NCBI RefSeq assembly: GCF_900108505.1
Contig: NZ_FNWU01000001.1
Coordinates: 1,041,461 to 1,105,460, forward strand
Reading direction: 5' to 3'
Length of the DNA stretch: 64,000 bases
From: Halopenitus malekzadehii
GTDB lineage: Archaea; Halobacteriota; Halobacteria; Halobacteriales; Haloferacaceae
Under the pieces are notes generated by a model that worked only from the letters and a program-made list of their open reading frames with translations, had not been told where the DNA came from and searched no databases. Positions 27,992 through 36,976 of the stretch are shown here, in pieces. Every line of letters begins with the position of its first letter. The stretch's first letter is position 1. Both the position numbers and the translations under genes were made by a program.

Positions 27992-28852
27992 TCACTCCGG
28001 CCGGTGCACTTCGCCGCCTCGTGCGTCCGCATCTCGCCGCCGGAGCGCCGCGGCGGCGTTGGCCGCCTCGTAGCCGAACAGGACGTCCTTCGCGTAGGGT
28101 TCGACCGCTTCGGTCGCCTCGATCAACGCATCGACGTCGACGTCCGCGGCGTACAACTCGACCGAGACGGGCGTCTCCGGCGGCGCGCCGTGGACGTCGT
28201 AGTCGCCGCCGAGCCGAGATCGAAACCCCCGAACGATCGTCTCGAGCCAGTAGGTCGTCGCGTACTCGGTGTCGTATATCGGCACCACGAACTCGTCGAC
28301 GTGATCGGCCACCGCGTCGACGGCGATCCCCGATCGCGTGCGAAGGTGTCCCGGGTACGGGTCCGGATGGACCGAGAGATAGGTCCGCCCGGACACCCGA
28401 TCGGCGGCTGCGGCGACGAAGTCGGTGATCGTGGCCGCCCGCCAGCCCGCCCACTCGTCGTGGTCGCTCTCGTCGAACAGCCGCTCACAGCGTTCACACC
28501 GACAGTATCCTTCCCGTGGGAATCCAACGTCGTCGAGCCTGACGTCGGGGGCGACCGCGGCACAGTCCTCGACCATCTCGAGCAGTCCGCGCCGATACTC
28601 GGGATGTGTCGGACAGATATGGGTCCACTCGAACTCCGTCCGGTCGCGACTTGCCGGCAACCCGCGGTCGTCGACCGGAACGAGCCCCGAGTCATCGTCG
28701 GCTGCCGCGGTATCACCGAAACACGACACCATATTGACCGCGTTCGCGATCGGCTCGGCCGCTCGCCCGGTGACGTCTTTCACCTCGTAGAACCCGCGAT
28801 CGAACTCGCCGATCGATACGTCGTCGGCGTTGCGCGTGACCACCCCGTACAT
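27992..28852 (-). CDS. Hypothetical TIM-barrel-like protein (glycosidase-like)
   Basis: A 286-residue soluble protein starting MYGVVTRNADDVSIGEF. A TATA-like CCTTTTAACC lies about 28 bp upstream of the start at 28852. Segments such as WTHICPTHPEYRRGLLEMVED, VRLDDVGFPREGYCRCERC and LSVHPDPYPGHLRTRSGIAV resemble uncharacterised glycosyl-hydrolase-like TIM barrels, which often have an LDxxxFP strand end followed by a C-x-C-x-x-C cluster. That similarity is by eye only. Activity and substrate are unknown. It is convergent with the DUF255 gene. Confidence 0.7.
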   Translation of the reverse strand: MYGVVTRNADDVSIGEFDRGFYEVKDVTGRAAEPIANAVNMVSCFGDTAAADDDSGLVPVDDRGLPASRDRTEFEWTHICPTHPEYRRGLLEMVEDCAAVAPDVRLDDVGFPREGYCRCERCERLFDESDHDEWAGWRAATITDFVAAAADRVSGRTYLSVHPDPYPGHLRTRSGIAVDAVADHVDEFVVPIYDTEYATTYWLETIVRGFRSRLGGDYDVHGAPPETPVSVELYAADVDVDALIEATEAVEPYAKDVLFGYEAANAAAALRRRDADARGGEVHRPE

Positions 28853-28969
28853 ACACGACGCTACTCGATGGCCGTGGTTAAAAGGGATGTTCGAGGGCCG
28901 GACGGGATCGGTTCGGAGGACGGTATGACCCGACCGGCTCGTGGGACTGTCAGCTGTTCGATCGACTCG

Positions 28970-29065
28970 TTATTCGACTTCCACCGGCTCCTTATCGCCG
29001 GAGACGATGAAGTAGACGGTGGCTACGAGGGCCAATGCGACCAGGAGTTTCGCTTTCGTGCCCAT
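28970..29065 (-). CDS. 31-residue single-helix membrane micropeptide
   Basis: The minus strand encodes a peptide starting MGTKAKLLVALALVATVYFI and ending SGDKEPVEVE: a basic N-terminus, one transmembrane helix (about residues 6-22) and an acidic tail. The TATA-like TTTTTAGCC is centred 27 bp before the ATG, so a leaderless mRNA beginning at the start codon is expected. Positive-inside topology would put the N-terminus in the cytoplasm. It is shorter than usual annotation cut-offs. Function unknown; a membrane regulatory or subunit role is inferred. Confidence 0.7.
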   Translation of the reverse strand: MGTKAKLLVALALVATVYFIVSGDKEPVEVE

Positions 29066-29086
29066 ATGTAACGGTACGTATCGTAT

Positions 29087-29095
29087 GGCTAAAAA
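29087..29095 (-). promoter_or_regulatory. TATA-like box of the 31-residue micropeptide
   Basis: Minus-strand TTTTTAGCC with its centre 27 bp from the ATG at 29065. No other gene on this strand lies close enough to be served by it. Confidence 0.5.
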
Positions 29096-29212
29096 CTACC
29101 GGGACGGTTCGCATCCGAGGACGGTTCGCGTGCCCGACGTCGGTTTCTCGTGTGGCGTCGATGGGCGACCGTTCCATGAACCTCCGCAGCGTACTTCCCG
29201 TGGATCACTGCC

Positions 29213-29674
29213 TCACACGTCGATGTGTTCGGCGATCCGGTCACGCAGGATCTCCGAACAGTAATCACACCGCACGCCGTCGTCCATCACCGCAAAGCGC
29301 GTCTCGACCGGCTCGTCGTCGTTCGAGATGCAGTTCCGGTTGGGACACGAGAGCACGCCGACGACCTCCGTCGGTCGCTCGACCCGGTTCTTCTCGACCA
29401 CCTCGTAGTCGCGGACGATGTTGATCGTCGCCTCCGGCGCGATGAGCGAGAGGACGTCGACCTCGGACTGGCTCAACTCCCGCCCTTCGACTTTGAGGAT
29501 GTCCTTGCGACCCAGCCGATCGGAGGGGACGTTCATCCCGATCGAGAGGCTGAACTCCTCGGATCCGTCGATCCCGAGGATCGCGAGCACGTTCAGCGAT
29601 TGCCCGCCGGTGATGTGGTCGATGACCGTCCCGTTCCGGATCTTCGAGACGCGGAGTTCGCGGTCCGGACTCAT
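29213..29674 (-). CDS. pyrI: Aspartate carbamoyltransferase regulatory subunit
   Basis: A 153-residue regulatory chain that binds nucleotides and zinc and tunes PyrB. The allosteric domain begins [20 protein letters not shown], a family hallmark, and the C-terminal zinc domain has the four cysteines in CPNRNC and CDYC. The start overlaps the end of pyrB by 4 bp (ATGA junction), so the pair is translated together. In archaea and enterobacteria the two chains form a 2C3:3R2-type complex. Confidence 0.97.
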   Translation of the reverse strand: MSPDRELRVSKIRNGTVIDHITGGQSLNVLAILGIDGSEEFSLSIGMNVPSDRLGRKDILKVEGRELSQSEVDVLSLIAPEATINIVRDYEVVEKNRVERPTEVVGVLSCPNRNCISNDDEPVETRFAVMDDGVRCDYCSEILRDRIAEHIDV

Positions 29675-30588
29675 GCCGCATCACCGCCGAGGAGCATATC
29701 CAGAAGCGCCATTCGAACCGGGACCCCGTTGTGTGCCTGTTCGAAGTACCGTGCGTGGGACGTCTCGTCGACGTCCGCCGCGATCTCGTCGACGCGGGGC
29801 AGCGGATGCATCACGGTCAGATCCGGATCGGCGGCCGACAGCGTGTCGGCGTCGATCCGGTATTCGCCGGCTATCTGGTGGTATTCGTTCTCATCGGGGA
29901 ACCGTTCACGCTGGATCCGGGTCACGTATAATACGTCGAGCTCCGGGAGCACTGCGTCGAGTTCGGTGTGTTCGCGGACCTGGGCACCCGACTCGTGAAG
30001 ATCGAACCTGACGGACCGGGGCAACCGCAGCGATTCAGGGCTGATGAAGTGCTGGGTCGCGTCGAAGTTCGTCAGCGCGGACGCAAGCGAGTGGACCGTT
30101 CGTCCGTACTTTAGATCGCCCATGATCCCGATCGTGAGGTCATCGAGCCCGTGTCGTTCCCGGATCGTGTGGAGATCCAAAAGCGTCTGCGACGGATGTT
30201 GACCGGCGCCGTCGCCGGCGTTGATGACCGGGACGTCGACGAACTCGGAGGCCATCTTCGCGGATCCTTCGCTCGGGTGTCGCAAGACCAGCGCGTCCGC
30301 GTATCCCTCGATCACGCGGACCGTGTCGGCAAGGGACTCACCCTTTTTTACTGAGGAGGACTCGATCGATCCCATATCGATCGTCTCCGCACCGAGCCGT
30401 TTCGCGGCGGTCTCGAAGCTCATCTTCGTCCGGGTACTCGGTTCGAAAAAGCAGAGCGCGAGCACGGACCCTGAATATCGTTGCTCGAACGCCTCCCGTG
30501 ACCCGTCGATCTCGCGGGCCCGATCGAGTACCGCCTCGATGTCGGGCCGCGAGAGCTGTGTCGCGGTGATGAGGTGGTCCTGACGCAT
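29671..30588 (-). CDS. pyrB: Aspartate carbamoyltransferase catalytic subunit
   Basis: A 305-residue enzyme that condenses carbamoyl phosphate and aspartate in pyrimidine synthesis. The carbamoyl-phosphate motif [14 protein letters not shown], the [14 protein letters not shown] loop, [12 protein letters not shown] (a variant of the usual active-site HP segment), [16 protein letters not shown] and [10 protein letters not shown] occur in the right order. It is followed by pyrI with a 4-bp overlap. The cdd gene at 3 kb serves salvage of the same nucleotides. Confidence 0.97.
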   Translation of the reverse strand: MRQDHLITATQLSRPDIEAVLDRAREIDGSREAFEQRYSGSVLALCFFEPSTRTKMSFETAAKRLGAETIDMGSIESSSVKKGESLADTVRVIEGYADALVLRHPSEGSAKMASEFVDVPVINAGDGAGQHPSQTLLDLHTIRERHGLDDLTIGIMGDLKYGRTVHSLASALTNFDATQHFISPESLRLPRSVRFDLHESGAQVREHTELDAVLPELDVLYVTRIQRERFPDENEYHQIAGEYRIDADTLSAADPDLTVMHPLPRVDEIAADVDETSHARYFEQAHNGVPVRMALLDMLLGGDAA

Positions 30589-30667
30589 CGTCTATCCGGC
30601 GGTCGGGGAGCATCTTGAATCCGTCGGGTCCGCAAGCATCGTCCGTTCGGACTCGACGATGGACCAC

Positions 30668-31012
30668 TCAGTCGTCGGCCGTCGCCGCCCCGGTGGCATC
30701 CGGTCCGGCATCCTCACCGGTCGCGTCCTCAATGCTTGGTGGGTACACGCCGCGTTCAAGCGTCAGATCGGATTTCGGGCGAGCCATACAGGTGAGTGCG
30801 TACTCCTCTGCCTCCTCGTCGGTTAGCCCCCGTGCTGCGGGCTGTGTGACCTCCCCCTCGAGAATATGGGCCGAACAGGCGAGACACATCCCCACTCGAC
30901 AGGAGTACTCCTGGGCGATCCCCTCCTCGAGACAGGCGTTGAGGATCGTCTGGGTGTCGGACACCTCGATCGACTCGCCGGTGCCGGCGAACTCGACGGT
31001 GTACTCGGACAT
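30668..31012 (-). CDS. Plant-type [2Fe-2S] ferredoxin
   Basis: A 114-residue ferredoxin with cluster cysteines C38, C43, C46 and C75 in CRVGMCLACSA and LTCMARP. The acidic C-terminal extension after the fold (about 25 residues) is Asp/Ala rich. It lacks the large insertion near the N-terminus found in the main halophilic ferredoxin, so it is probably an accessory electron carrier. Partner proteins are not apparent from the neighbours. Confidence 0.92.
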   Translation of the reverse strand: MSEYTVEFAGTGESIEVSDTQTILNACLEEGIAQEYSCRVGMCLACSAHILEGEVTQPAARGLTDEEAEEYALTCMARPKSDLTLERGVYPPSIEDATGEDAGPDATGAATADD

Positions 31013-31148
31013 ACTGACCGGATTCGCCCAGGGTCGGCAAAACTCTTGCCATCGGATCGGTCCGCAGAGCGTGGATCGGCGATCGTGACGGAACGGCCGG
31101 AGCCGACCATTCGCAACGCTAATCCCGCGTTACCCGTTGTGGTGGGAT

Positions 31149-32141
31149 ATGAAAGCCACCGCTCGAGCCCATCCGATACAGGGACTCGTGAAGTACCACG
31201 GGATGCGCGACGAGCAGCTTCGGCTCCCGTACCACGACAGCATCAGCCTCTGTACGGCGCCGACGGCGACCACCACGACGGTCGAGTGGGAGCCCGACGC
31301 GACGGACGACACGTTCGTCATCGACGGGGGTGTCGTCGACGGACGGGCCGCCGAGCGGATAGAGCTGGTGACTGACTACGTTCGGGAATTGGCCGGGATC
31401 GACCACGCGGTCCGCTTCGAGAGCCGAAACTCGTTCCCGTCGAACATCGGGTTCGGGTCCTCCTCCTCGGGGTTTGCGGCGGCAGCGATGGCGCTCGCTG
31501 ACGCTGCCGGCCTCGACCTGTCGCGTCCGGAGATCTCCACGATTGCTCGCCGTGGATCCTCGTCGGCCGCGCGCGCGGTGACCGGTGCGTACTCCATCCT
31601 CGAGACGGGACTCAACGACGAGGACTGTCGATCGCGGCGGCTCCCGGTCGGCGAGGGTGAGGACGGGTTCGATCCCGAAGAAGACCTCCGGATCGTCGCG
31701 GCGCACGTCCCGGCTTATAAGGAGACCGAGGAGGCACACCGGGAGGCGGCCGCGAGCCATATGTTCGACGCGCGGATGGCACACGTTCACGAGCAGTTGG
31801 CCGAGATGACCGACGCGCTCCGTGCAGGGTCGTTCGACCGGATATTCGAGCTCGCCGAACACGATTCGCTCTCGCTGACCGCGGCGACGATGACCGGCCC
31901 GTCCGGGTGGGTCTACTGGCAGCCCGAGACGATCGCGGTGTTCAACGCCGTTCGAGAGCTCCGGGAGGAGGGCATTCCGGTCTACTTCTCGACCGACACC
32001 GGAGCGTCGGTGTACGTTAACACGCGTAAACAGTACGTCGACGAGGTCGAGTCCCGGATCGCCGAGATCGGGATCGAGACGGACGTCTGGTCGGTCGGCG
32101 GCCCCGCCCGCGTTCTCGACCCCAGCGAGTCGCTGTTCTGA
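31149..32141 (+). CDS. mvaD: Phosphomevalonate decarboxylase (MvaD family)
   Basis: A 330-residue GHMP-kinase-fold decarboxylase of the haloarchaeal mevalonate route. Its phosphate-binding motif FPSNIGFGSSSSGFAAAAMA and the RRGSSSAARAVTGAYSILE segment match diphosphomevalonate decarboxylases. In haloarchaea the characterised enzyme decarboxylates mevalonate 5-phosphate to isopentenyl phosphate, which isopentenyl phosphate kinase then uses for lipid synthesis. The ATG at 31149 follows a GCTAATCC box by 28 bp. The earlier in-frame ATG at 31137 is not needed. Confidence 0.92.
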   Translation: MKATARAHPIQGLVKYHGMRDEQLRLPYHDSISLCTAPTATTTTVEWEPDATDDTFVIDGGVVDGRAAERIELVTDYVRELAGIDHAVRFESRNSFPSNIGFGSSSSGFAAAAMALADAAGLDLSRPEISTIARRGSSSAARAVTGAYSILETGLNDEDCRSRRLPVGEGEDGFDPEEDLRIVAAHVPAYKETEEAHREAAASHMFDARMAHVHEQLAEMTDALRAGSFDRIFELAEHDSLSLTAATMTGPSGWVYWQPETIAVFNAVRELREEGIPVYFSTDTGASVYVNTRKQYVDEVESRIAEIGIETDVWSVGGPARVLDPSESLF

Positions 32142-32341
32142 GAGTACGTCGCTGTGGCGAACAGGCGGAACGGACCCCTCATTCACTCGGCGTGTCCGTC
32201 CCGCACACCCGCGTGCCACGCCGAGACGACGTGCTATCGCACGGTGTCGGTGTGTCCCCATCCGATTTGAACCCGATCCCCGTCAGTCGGTGTTCCTTTA
32301 CCGACGGCTCGCGCAGTACCGGCATACGGAGGGATCGAGGA

Positions 32342-33682
32342 ATGACCGTACGGCTCCGCTATGCGGACGGGACGATCCGGATCGACGCCGACGAGTCGCT
32401 GCCACCGCTGCCGGGCGTAACCGAGGACGCTCGGAGCGGGGACGTTCGCGCGCCCGCGTTTCGGTACGCTGAGATCCGCCGCGCGCTGGAGGTGGCCGGG
32501 CGTTCCGTCGACGATGACGTGGTATCGACCGGTCCGTTGTCGCTCTCGACCGCCTACGACCTGCGGCCGTATCAGCATACGGCGCTCGATGCGTGGGCCG
32601 ACGCCGACCATCGCGGCGTCGTGGAACTACCGACCGGCGCCGGCAAGACGGTCGTCGCGATCGCGGCGATGGTCGATCGGGGACGGCCGACGCTCGTGGT
32701 CGTGCCGACGATCGACCTCCTCGACCAGTGGCGCTCGGAGCTCGAACGCGAGTTCGAGATGCCGATCGGCCAGTTCGGCGGCGGCGAGCAGCGCCGCGAG
32801 CCGATCACGGTCTCGACGTACGACTCGGCATATCTGAAGGCCGACGACGTGGGCGACTCCTTCGGCTTCGTCGTCTTCGATGAGGTACACCATCTCGGCG
32901 GCGAAGGGTATCGGGACATCGCCCGCCTGTTGCCCGCGCCCGACCGACTCGGGCTGACGGCAACCTTCGAGCGACCGGACGGTGCCCATCACGCCGTCGA
33001 GGACCTCGTCGGCCCGGTCGTCTACTCCGTCGACGTCGACGACCTCGCCGGTGAGCACCTCGCGCCGTACGACGTTCGGCGACTGGAGGTCGAGTTGACC
33101 GACGCGGAACGCGAGCGCTACGAGCGCGAACAGGGCGTGTTCGTCGAGTATCTCCGAGATTCCGGACTCACGCTGACGAGCGGCAGCGATTATCAGAAAC
33201 TCGTCAAGCGGTCGGGGCGGGACCCGCGGGCACGGGAGGCGCTGTTGGCGAAACAGCGCGCGCGAGAGATCATGATGAACGCCGATCGAAAGCGGGACGT
33301 CCTCGAGCGGCTCCTCGACCGCCACCGCGACGATCGCGTCATCGTCTTCACCGCCCATACGGACCTCGTCTACGACCTCTCCGAGCGGTTCCTCCTGCCG
33401 GCGATCACGAGCGAAACCGGCGCGGCGGAACGCCGTGAGATACTCGATCGATTCCGTGAGGGGACGTATTCGCGAGTGATCGCCGCCAACGTTCTCGATG
33501 AAGGCGTCGACGTTCCCGACGCGAACGTCGCGATCGTGCTGTCGGGATCGGGGAGCGAACGCGAGTTCACGCAGCGTCTCGGTCGCGTGTTGCGTCCGAA
33601 GGATGACGGCGGTCGAGCAACCATCTATGAGCTCGTTACCGCCGACACCGCGGAGGAACGCGTCGCGGATCGACGTCGATGA
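32342..33682 (+). CDS. rad25: XPB/Rad25-type superfamily 2 helicase
   Basis: A 446-residue DNA helicase. Walker A is ELPTGAGKTVVAIAAM, the DEAH-type box is VFDEVHHLGGEGY, motif III is GLTATFE and motif VI is TQRLGRVLRPKDDGG. A short N-terminal damage-recognition-like domain precedes it (VRLRYADGTIRID, YDLRPYQHTALDAW). Archaeal XPB unwinds DNA with the nuclease Bax1, encoded about 570 bp downstream on the same strand. The start MTVRLRYADG at 32342 is preceded by a CCTTTACC box about 45 bp upstream. Confidence 0.93.
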   Translation: MTVRLRYADGTIRIDADESLPPLPGVTEDARSGDVRAPAFRYAEIRRALEVAGRSVDDDVVSTGPLSLSTAYDLRPYQHTALDAWADADHRGVVELPTGAGKTVVAIAAMVDRGRPTLVVVPTIDLLDQWRSELEREFEMPIGQFGGGEQRREPITVSTYDSAYLKADDVGDSFGFVVFDEVHHLGGEGYRDIARLLPAPDRLGLTATFERPDGAHHAVEDLVGPVVYSVDVDDLAGEHLAPYDVRRLEVELTDAERERYEREQGVFVEYLRDSGLTLTSGSDYQKLVKRSGRDPRAREALLAKQRAREIMMNADRKRDVLERLLDRHRDDRVIVFTAHTDLVYDLSERFLLPAITSETGAAERREILDRFREGTYSRVIAANVLDEGVDVPDANVAIVLSGSGSEREFTQRLGRVLRPKDDGGRATIYELVTADTAEERVADRRR

Positions 33683-33710
33683 ATCACGGGCGTCGCTCGT
33701 GGCTCGTACG

Positions 33711-34112
33711 TTACGGTTCGACGTTCACCGAGAGGCTCCCGCCGTTGATGAACGCCTCGTAGGGAAAATCGAACGTGACCGTGACGTCGATCTCCGCCCC
33801 GGGATCGACCGATACCTCCCGTGTCTCAGTCGCCTCCTCCTCGGGCGTCGCCGCCGTCACGACGAGCGTTCCGGTTCGTCGGTCGGCGGCCATGTTCCCG
33901 ATCGTCGCGTCGATCCGAAGGGTTCCGTCGTCGCGCTCAGAGAAGTCCCGGTCCACGATCCGCAATCCCGGTGGCTGTGTCGTGTCCTCCGCGTCGGCGT
34001 CGGGCGGTGTATCTCCGGTCGGCGGGTTTCGCGGTCCGGATGGGTCGCGTCGTTCGAGACACCCTCCGAGGACAGCACCGATGGCGGCGACCACCAGTTC
34101 CCGTCGTCGCAT
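33711..34112 (-). CDS. Small lipoprotein between XPB and Bax1
   Basis: A 133-residue exported protein. The N-terminus MRRRELVVAAIGAVLGGC has a twin-arginine-type charged region, hydrophobic core and lipobox LGGC. A Pro/Asp-rich linker then leads to a beta-rich domain (LRIVDRDFSERDDGTLRIDAT through VTVTFDFPYEAFINGGSLSVNVEP) that resembles Ig-like FxLxLx modules common on haloarchaeal surfaces. It lies opposite to, and between, the helicase and nuclease genes, breaking their usual adjacency. No functional link to them is expected. Confidence 0.85.
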   Translation of the reverse strand: MRRRELVVAAIGAVLGGCLERRDPSGPRNPPTGDTPPDADAEDTTQPPGLRIVDRDFSERDDGTLRIDATIGNMAADRRTGTLVVTAATPEEEATETREVSVDPGAEIDVTVTFDFPYEAFINGGSLSVNVEP

Positions 34113-34216
34113 ACCGATCCGTCCGTTCGAGAACGCATATGTCTATCCCCGTCCCGGATTCATGGGTCTACGGTCGGTCGGATTCGATCGTTCCGCCAAA
34201 TGCTGCCTCCCGGTGG

Positions 34217-34224
34217 GTTTTACC
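34217..34224 (+). promoter_or_regulatory. TATA-like box of bax1
   Basis: GTTTTACC is centred 27 bp before the ATG at 34248. It shows that the nuclease gene has its own promoter and does not rely on read-through from the helicase gene. Confidence 0.5.
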
Positions 34225-34247
34225 GGACCGACGACCGATGGACAGCC

Positions 34248-35759
34248 ATGCTTCGGAAGGACCACCTGCGCGTCTCGCGGGCGGGTGGTGCATATACGCC
34301 GCAGTTCGTGAGCGAGACGGACCTGCCTCTCGCCGAGCGACTCATCGGGACGTTTCGGGAGCACGTCGGCGACCGCTATGCCGATCTCCAGGCGGCGGTG
34401 ACGGCGCTCGAGGCGGACGCCGACGACTTCAAGCTCGTTCGCGGACTCGCGTCTCTGCTCGAGCGTGAGACGACGTTCGAGACCCGATCGCCGCTGCCGC
34501 CCCAACGAGCTCGACGCTCGGCCTTCGAAGCCGCCGAATCCATCGGCGTCGCCACCGCCGCGGAGCGTGAACGTGCCCTCCAAACCGCGGCGTCGGGCCT
34601 CGGGGTCGAACCGGACGCGGTTGACGAATCGCTGTATGCGGACCGTGAGGACGAACGGATCGCGGTCGGCTTCGAGCCGCGATGGGATGCGGAGACGCTG
34701 CTCGATCAGTACAACCTCTCGCTGGCCCAGACCGCGCTCTTCGACGCGACGGACGTTCGGGTCCGGTCGGCCGACCCGAAGCGACTCGTCACGGCGACGA
34801 AGCGGCTCGGGCTGCTGTACGAACTCGAACGAACCGACGCGGGACGGGAGCTCGTGGTCACCGGTCCCGATGCGCTGTTTCGCCGCACCCGCCGGTACGG
34901 GACCGCCTTCGCTCGCCTGCTTCGGTCGGTGGCTGCGGCTCCCGACTGGGCGTTGACGGCGACGATCGACGACCGGGGGACCGAACGGACGATGACGCTC
35001 TCCGACGCGGACGTCACCGTTCCGGGCGTCGATCCGGTCGCCGAACCGTCCTTCGACAGCGGCGTCGAAGCCGACTTCGCCGGCCGGTTTCGGTCGCTGG
35101 GTCTCGACTGGACGCTCGTCCGCGAGCCCGAACCGCTCGAGACCGGAACGAGCGTGATGATCCCCGATTTCGCCTTCGAGTACGACCACGCGGACTTCCG
35201 CGTGTTCTTCGAGGTGATGGGGTTTTGGACGCCGGAATACGTCTCCAAGAAGCTCTCACAGCTCGAATCGGTCGAATCGGTCGACCTGATCGTCGCGGTC
35301 GACGACTCCCTCGGCGTCGGAGAGGAGATCGCGGCCGCCGACCACCGGGTGGTGACCTACACCGACTCCGTTCGGGTGAAGGACGTCGTTGACGTGCTCA
35401 GAGAGTACGAGTCGGATCTGCTGGCCGATGCCGCCGCGACCCTTCCCGACGCGATCCGACCGACGGAGGACGTCATCGAACTCGAAACGATCGCCGATCG
35501 GTACGCCGTCGGCGTCGACGCCCTCTCGGCGGTGACGTACCCCGACCACGAGCGGCTCGGCGGTACCCTCGTTCGACCGTCCATCCTTGAGGAACTCGAG
35601 GGTCGACTCGAACCGGGAATGCGCCTCGAGGCCGCCGAGGACGTCCTTCGATCGGCCGACATCACCGAGACGAGTCCGGTCCTGTCACGGCTCGGATACC
35701 GAACCGAGTGGGAGGGGTTGTCGGGTGGGACGATCCGGCCGCTGGAGGGCGACAATTGA
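34248..35759 (+). CDS. bax1: Bax1-type nuclease (DUF790), XPB partner
   Basis: A 503-residue protein of the DUF790 family that in other archaea binds XPB and cuts DNA near bubbles. The N-terminal domain (MLRKDHLRVSRAGGAYTPQF, with FVSETDLPLAERLIG) is typical. The nuclease region contains IPDFAFEYDH (D307) and FFEVMGFWTPEYVSKKL (E322, with lysines following), a PD-(D/E)XK-like arrangement. The C-terminus (ERLGGTLVRPSILEELEGRL) probably contacts the helicase. It has its own leaderless promoter although the partner gene is upstream. Confidence 0.9.
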   Translation: MLRKDHLRVSRAGGAYTPQFVSETDLPLAERLIGTFREHVGDRYADLQAAVTALEADADDFKLVRGLASLLERETTFETRSPLPPQRARRSAFEAAESIGVATAAERERALQTAASGLGVEPDAVDESLYADREDERIAVGFEPRWDAETLLDQYNLSLAQTALFDATDVRVRSADPKRLVTATKRLGLLYELERTDAGRELVVTGPDALFRRTRRYGTAFARLLRSVAAAPDWALTATIDDRGTERTMTLSDADVTVPGVDPVAEPSFDSGVEADFAGRFRSLGLDWTLVREPEPLETGTSVMIPDFAFEYDHADFRVFFEVMGFWTPEYVSKKLSQLESVESVDLIVAVDDSLGVGEEIAAADHRVVTYTDSVRVKDVVDVLREYESDLLADAAATLPDAIRPTEDVIELETIADRYAVGVDALSAVTYPDHERLGGTLVRPSILEELEGRLEPGMRLEAAEDVLRSADITETSPVLSRLGYRTEWEGLSGGTIRPLEGDN

Positions 35760-35890
35760 TATAGCATCATATAATTTATTAGTCGGTGAGCGATCGTTCG
35801 TGATCGGTTCGTGACCGAATCGTGTCCGATTCGAGCCGACGAAACCGGTCTCGATTTCCCACCAGTCACTTCCGATTCGTGCGGAAGCGG

Positions 35891-36976
35891 TTACAGCAGC
35901 TCATAGATGTGCGATTCGTAGGTCGCCCGAACCTGATCGCCCCAGTTGTGCGTGTAGGTGTCGATGATGTCCTCGGCGACGTCGCCACGGAGGTACTTTA
36001 CGACGCCGCGATCGCCGGTCCGGTCCCGAAGGTGGGTGGTGAAAAAGTGCCGGAAGTAGTGGGGCGTCACGTTCTCGCTCGCGCCGCCGCCGGTCCGGTA
36101 CCACCCGTGGTCCCGTGCGTGTTCTTCGACGATGTGCCGGACGCTTTCGGGGTCGAGCCGCTCGCCCCACGATCCCGCCGTGCCGATGAACAGCGGTTCG
36201 GCCGGGGAGACGGCGTCGGGCCGGATCGCGAGCCACGCGGTGAGTACGCGTTCGATCTCGTCGTCGATCGGGATCACCGTCTCCCGCTTCCGCTTGTTGG
36301 CAGCCGACCTGATCTCGCCGTTGAGCGGCTCGCCGACCCGCGCGTCGCCCGTTACGTATAGCGAATCCGGACGCGACTCCAGCGCCGGCCGAGTGCCGAG
36401 GTCGTAGGCCGATGCGGCCGGGGATCCGGGCATCGAGACGTCACGCAGATCGAGGTTACACAGCTCACCGACCCGCATTCCGGTCTTGAGCAACGTCACG
36501 ATCACCGCCCGGTGTAGCGGATGACGAACCCGATCGAGAAACGCCCGCATCGCTGGGACGTCGATCTCGCGGCGGGCGGGATCCTTGTCGATCGACTCGT
36601 CCATCTCCTCCATCACGAGCGTCATCGGGTTCGACTCGAAGGCACCGACCTGCGTCATGTACGTGTAGTACCGGTGGAGATACGCCGCGTACGACGCCAC
36701 CGTGCTTTCGGCGTGATCACCTCGGAGGGAGTGAACGAAGGCCATACAGTCCCTGTGAGTGGCCCGTGCGGTCACGTTCGTCGTCGTTCCGTTTCCCGTG
36801 GTGTCGTCGGCGTCCGATCGCCCCGATCCCCGCCGATCGGTGACGAACGACTCGAAACGGCGGAGGACGCGCTCGTAGGACCGCTTCGTCCGGTCGGTCT
36901 TCCCGTGATAGGTGAGGTCCTCGAGGAAGTAGCCGACGGGGTCCGCGGGATCAAGGGATTCTGTATCGCTACTCAT
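35891..36976 (-). CDS. Tyrosine recombinase (XerC/D-like)
   Basis: A 361-residue recombinase. The N-terminal SAM-like core-binding domain spans about 10-130. The catalytic domain has R168 (KTGMRVGELCNL), basic residues in ANKRKRETVIP, H306 and R309 (PHYFRHFF), and Y341 in DTYTHNW. The usual second histidine (GH) is replaced by GD, near residue 332. The start MSSDTES at 36976 overlaps the end of the upstream gene by 8 bp (ATGAGTAG), so the two are translationally coupled. No phage or transposon genes are nearby, so it may serve chromosome maintenance. Confidence 0.87.
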   Translation of the reverse strand: MSSDTESLDPADPVGYFLEDLTYHGKTDRTKRSYERVLRRFESFVTDRRGSGRSDADDTTGNGTTTNVTARATHRDCMAFVHSLRGDHAESTVASYAAYLHRYYTYMTQVGAFESNPMTLVMEEMDESIDKDPARREIDVPAMRAFLDRVRHPLHRAVIVTLLKTGMRVGELCNLDLRDVSMPGSPAASAYDLGTRPALESRPDSLYVTGDARVGEPLNGEIRSAANKRKRETVIPIDDEIERVLTAWLAIRPDAVSPAEPLFIGTAGSWGERLDPESVRHIVEEHARDHGWYRTGGGASENVTPHYFRHFFTTHLRDRTGDRGVVKYLRGDVAEDIIDTYTHNWGDQVRATYESHIYELL

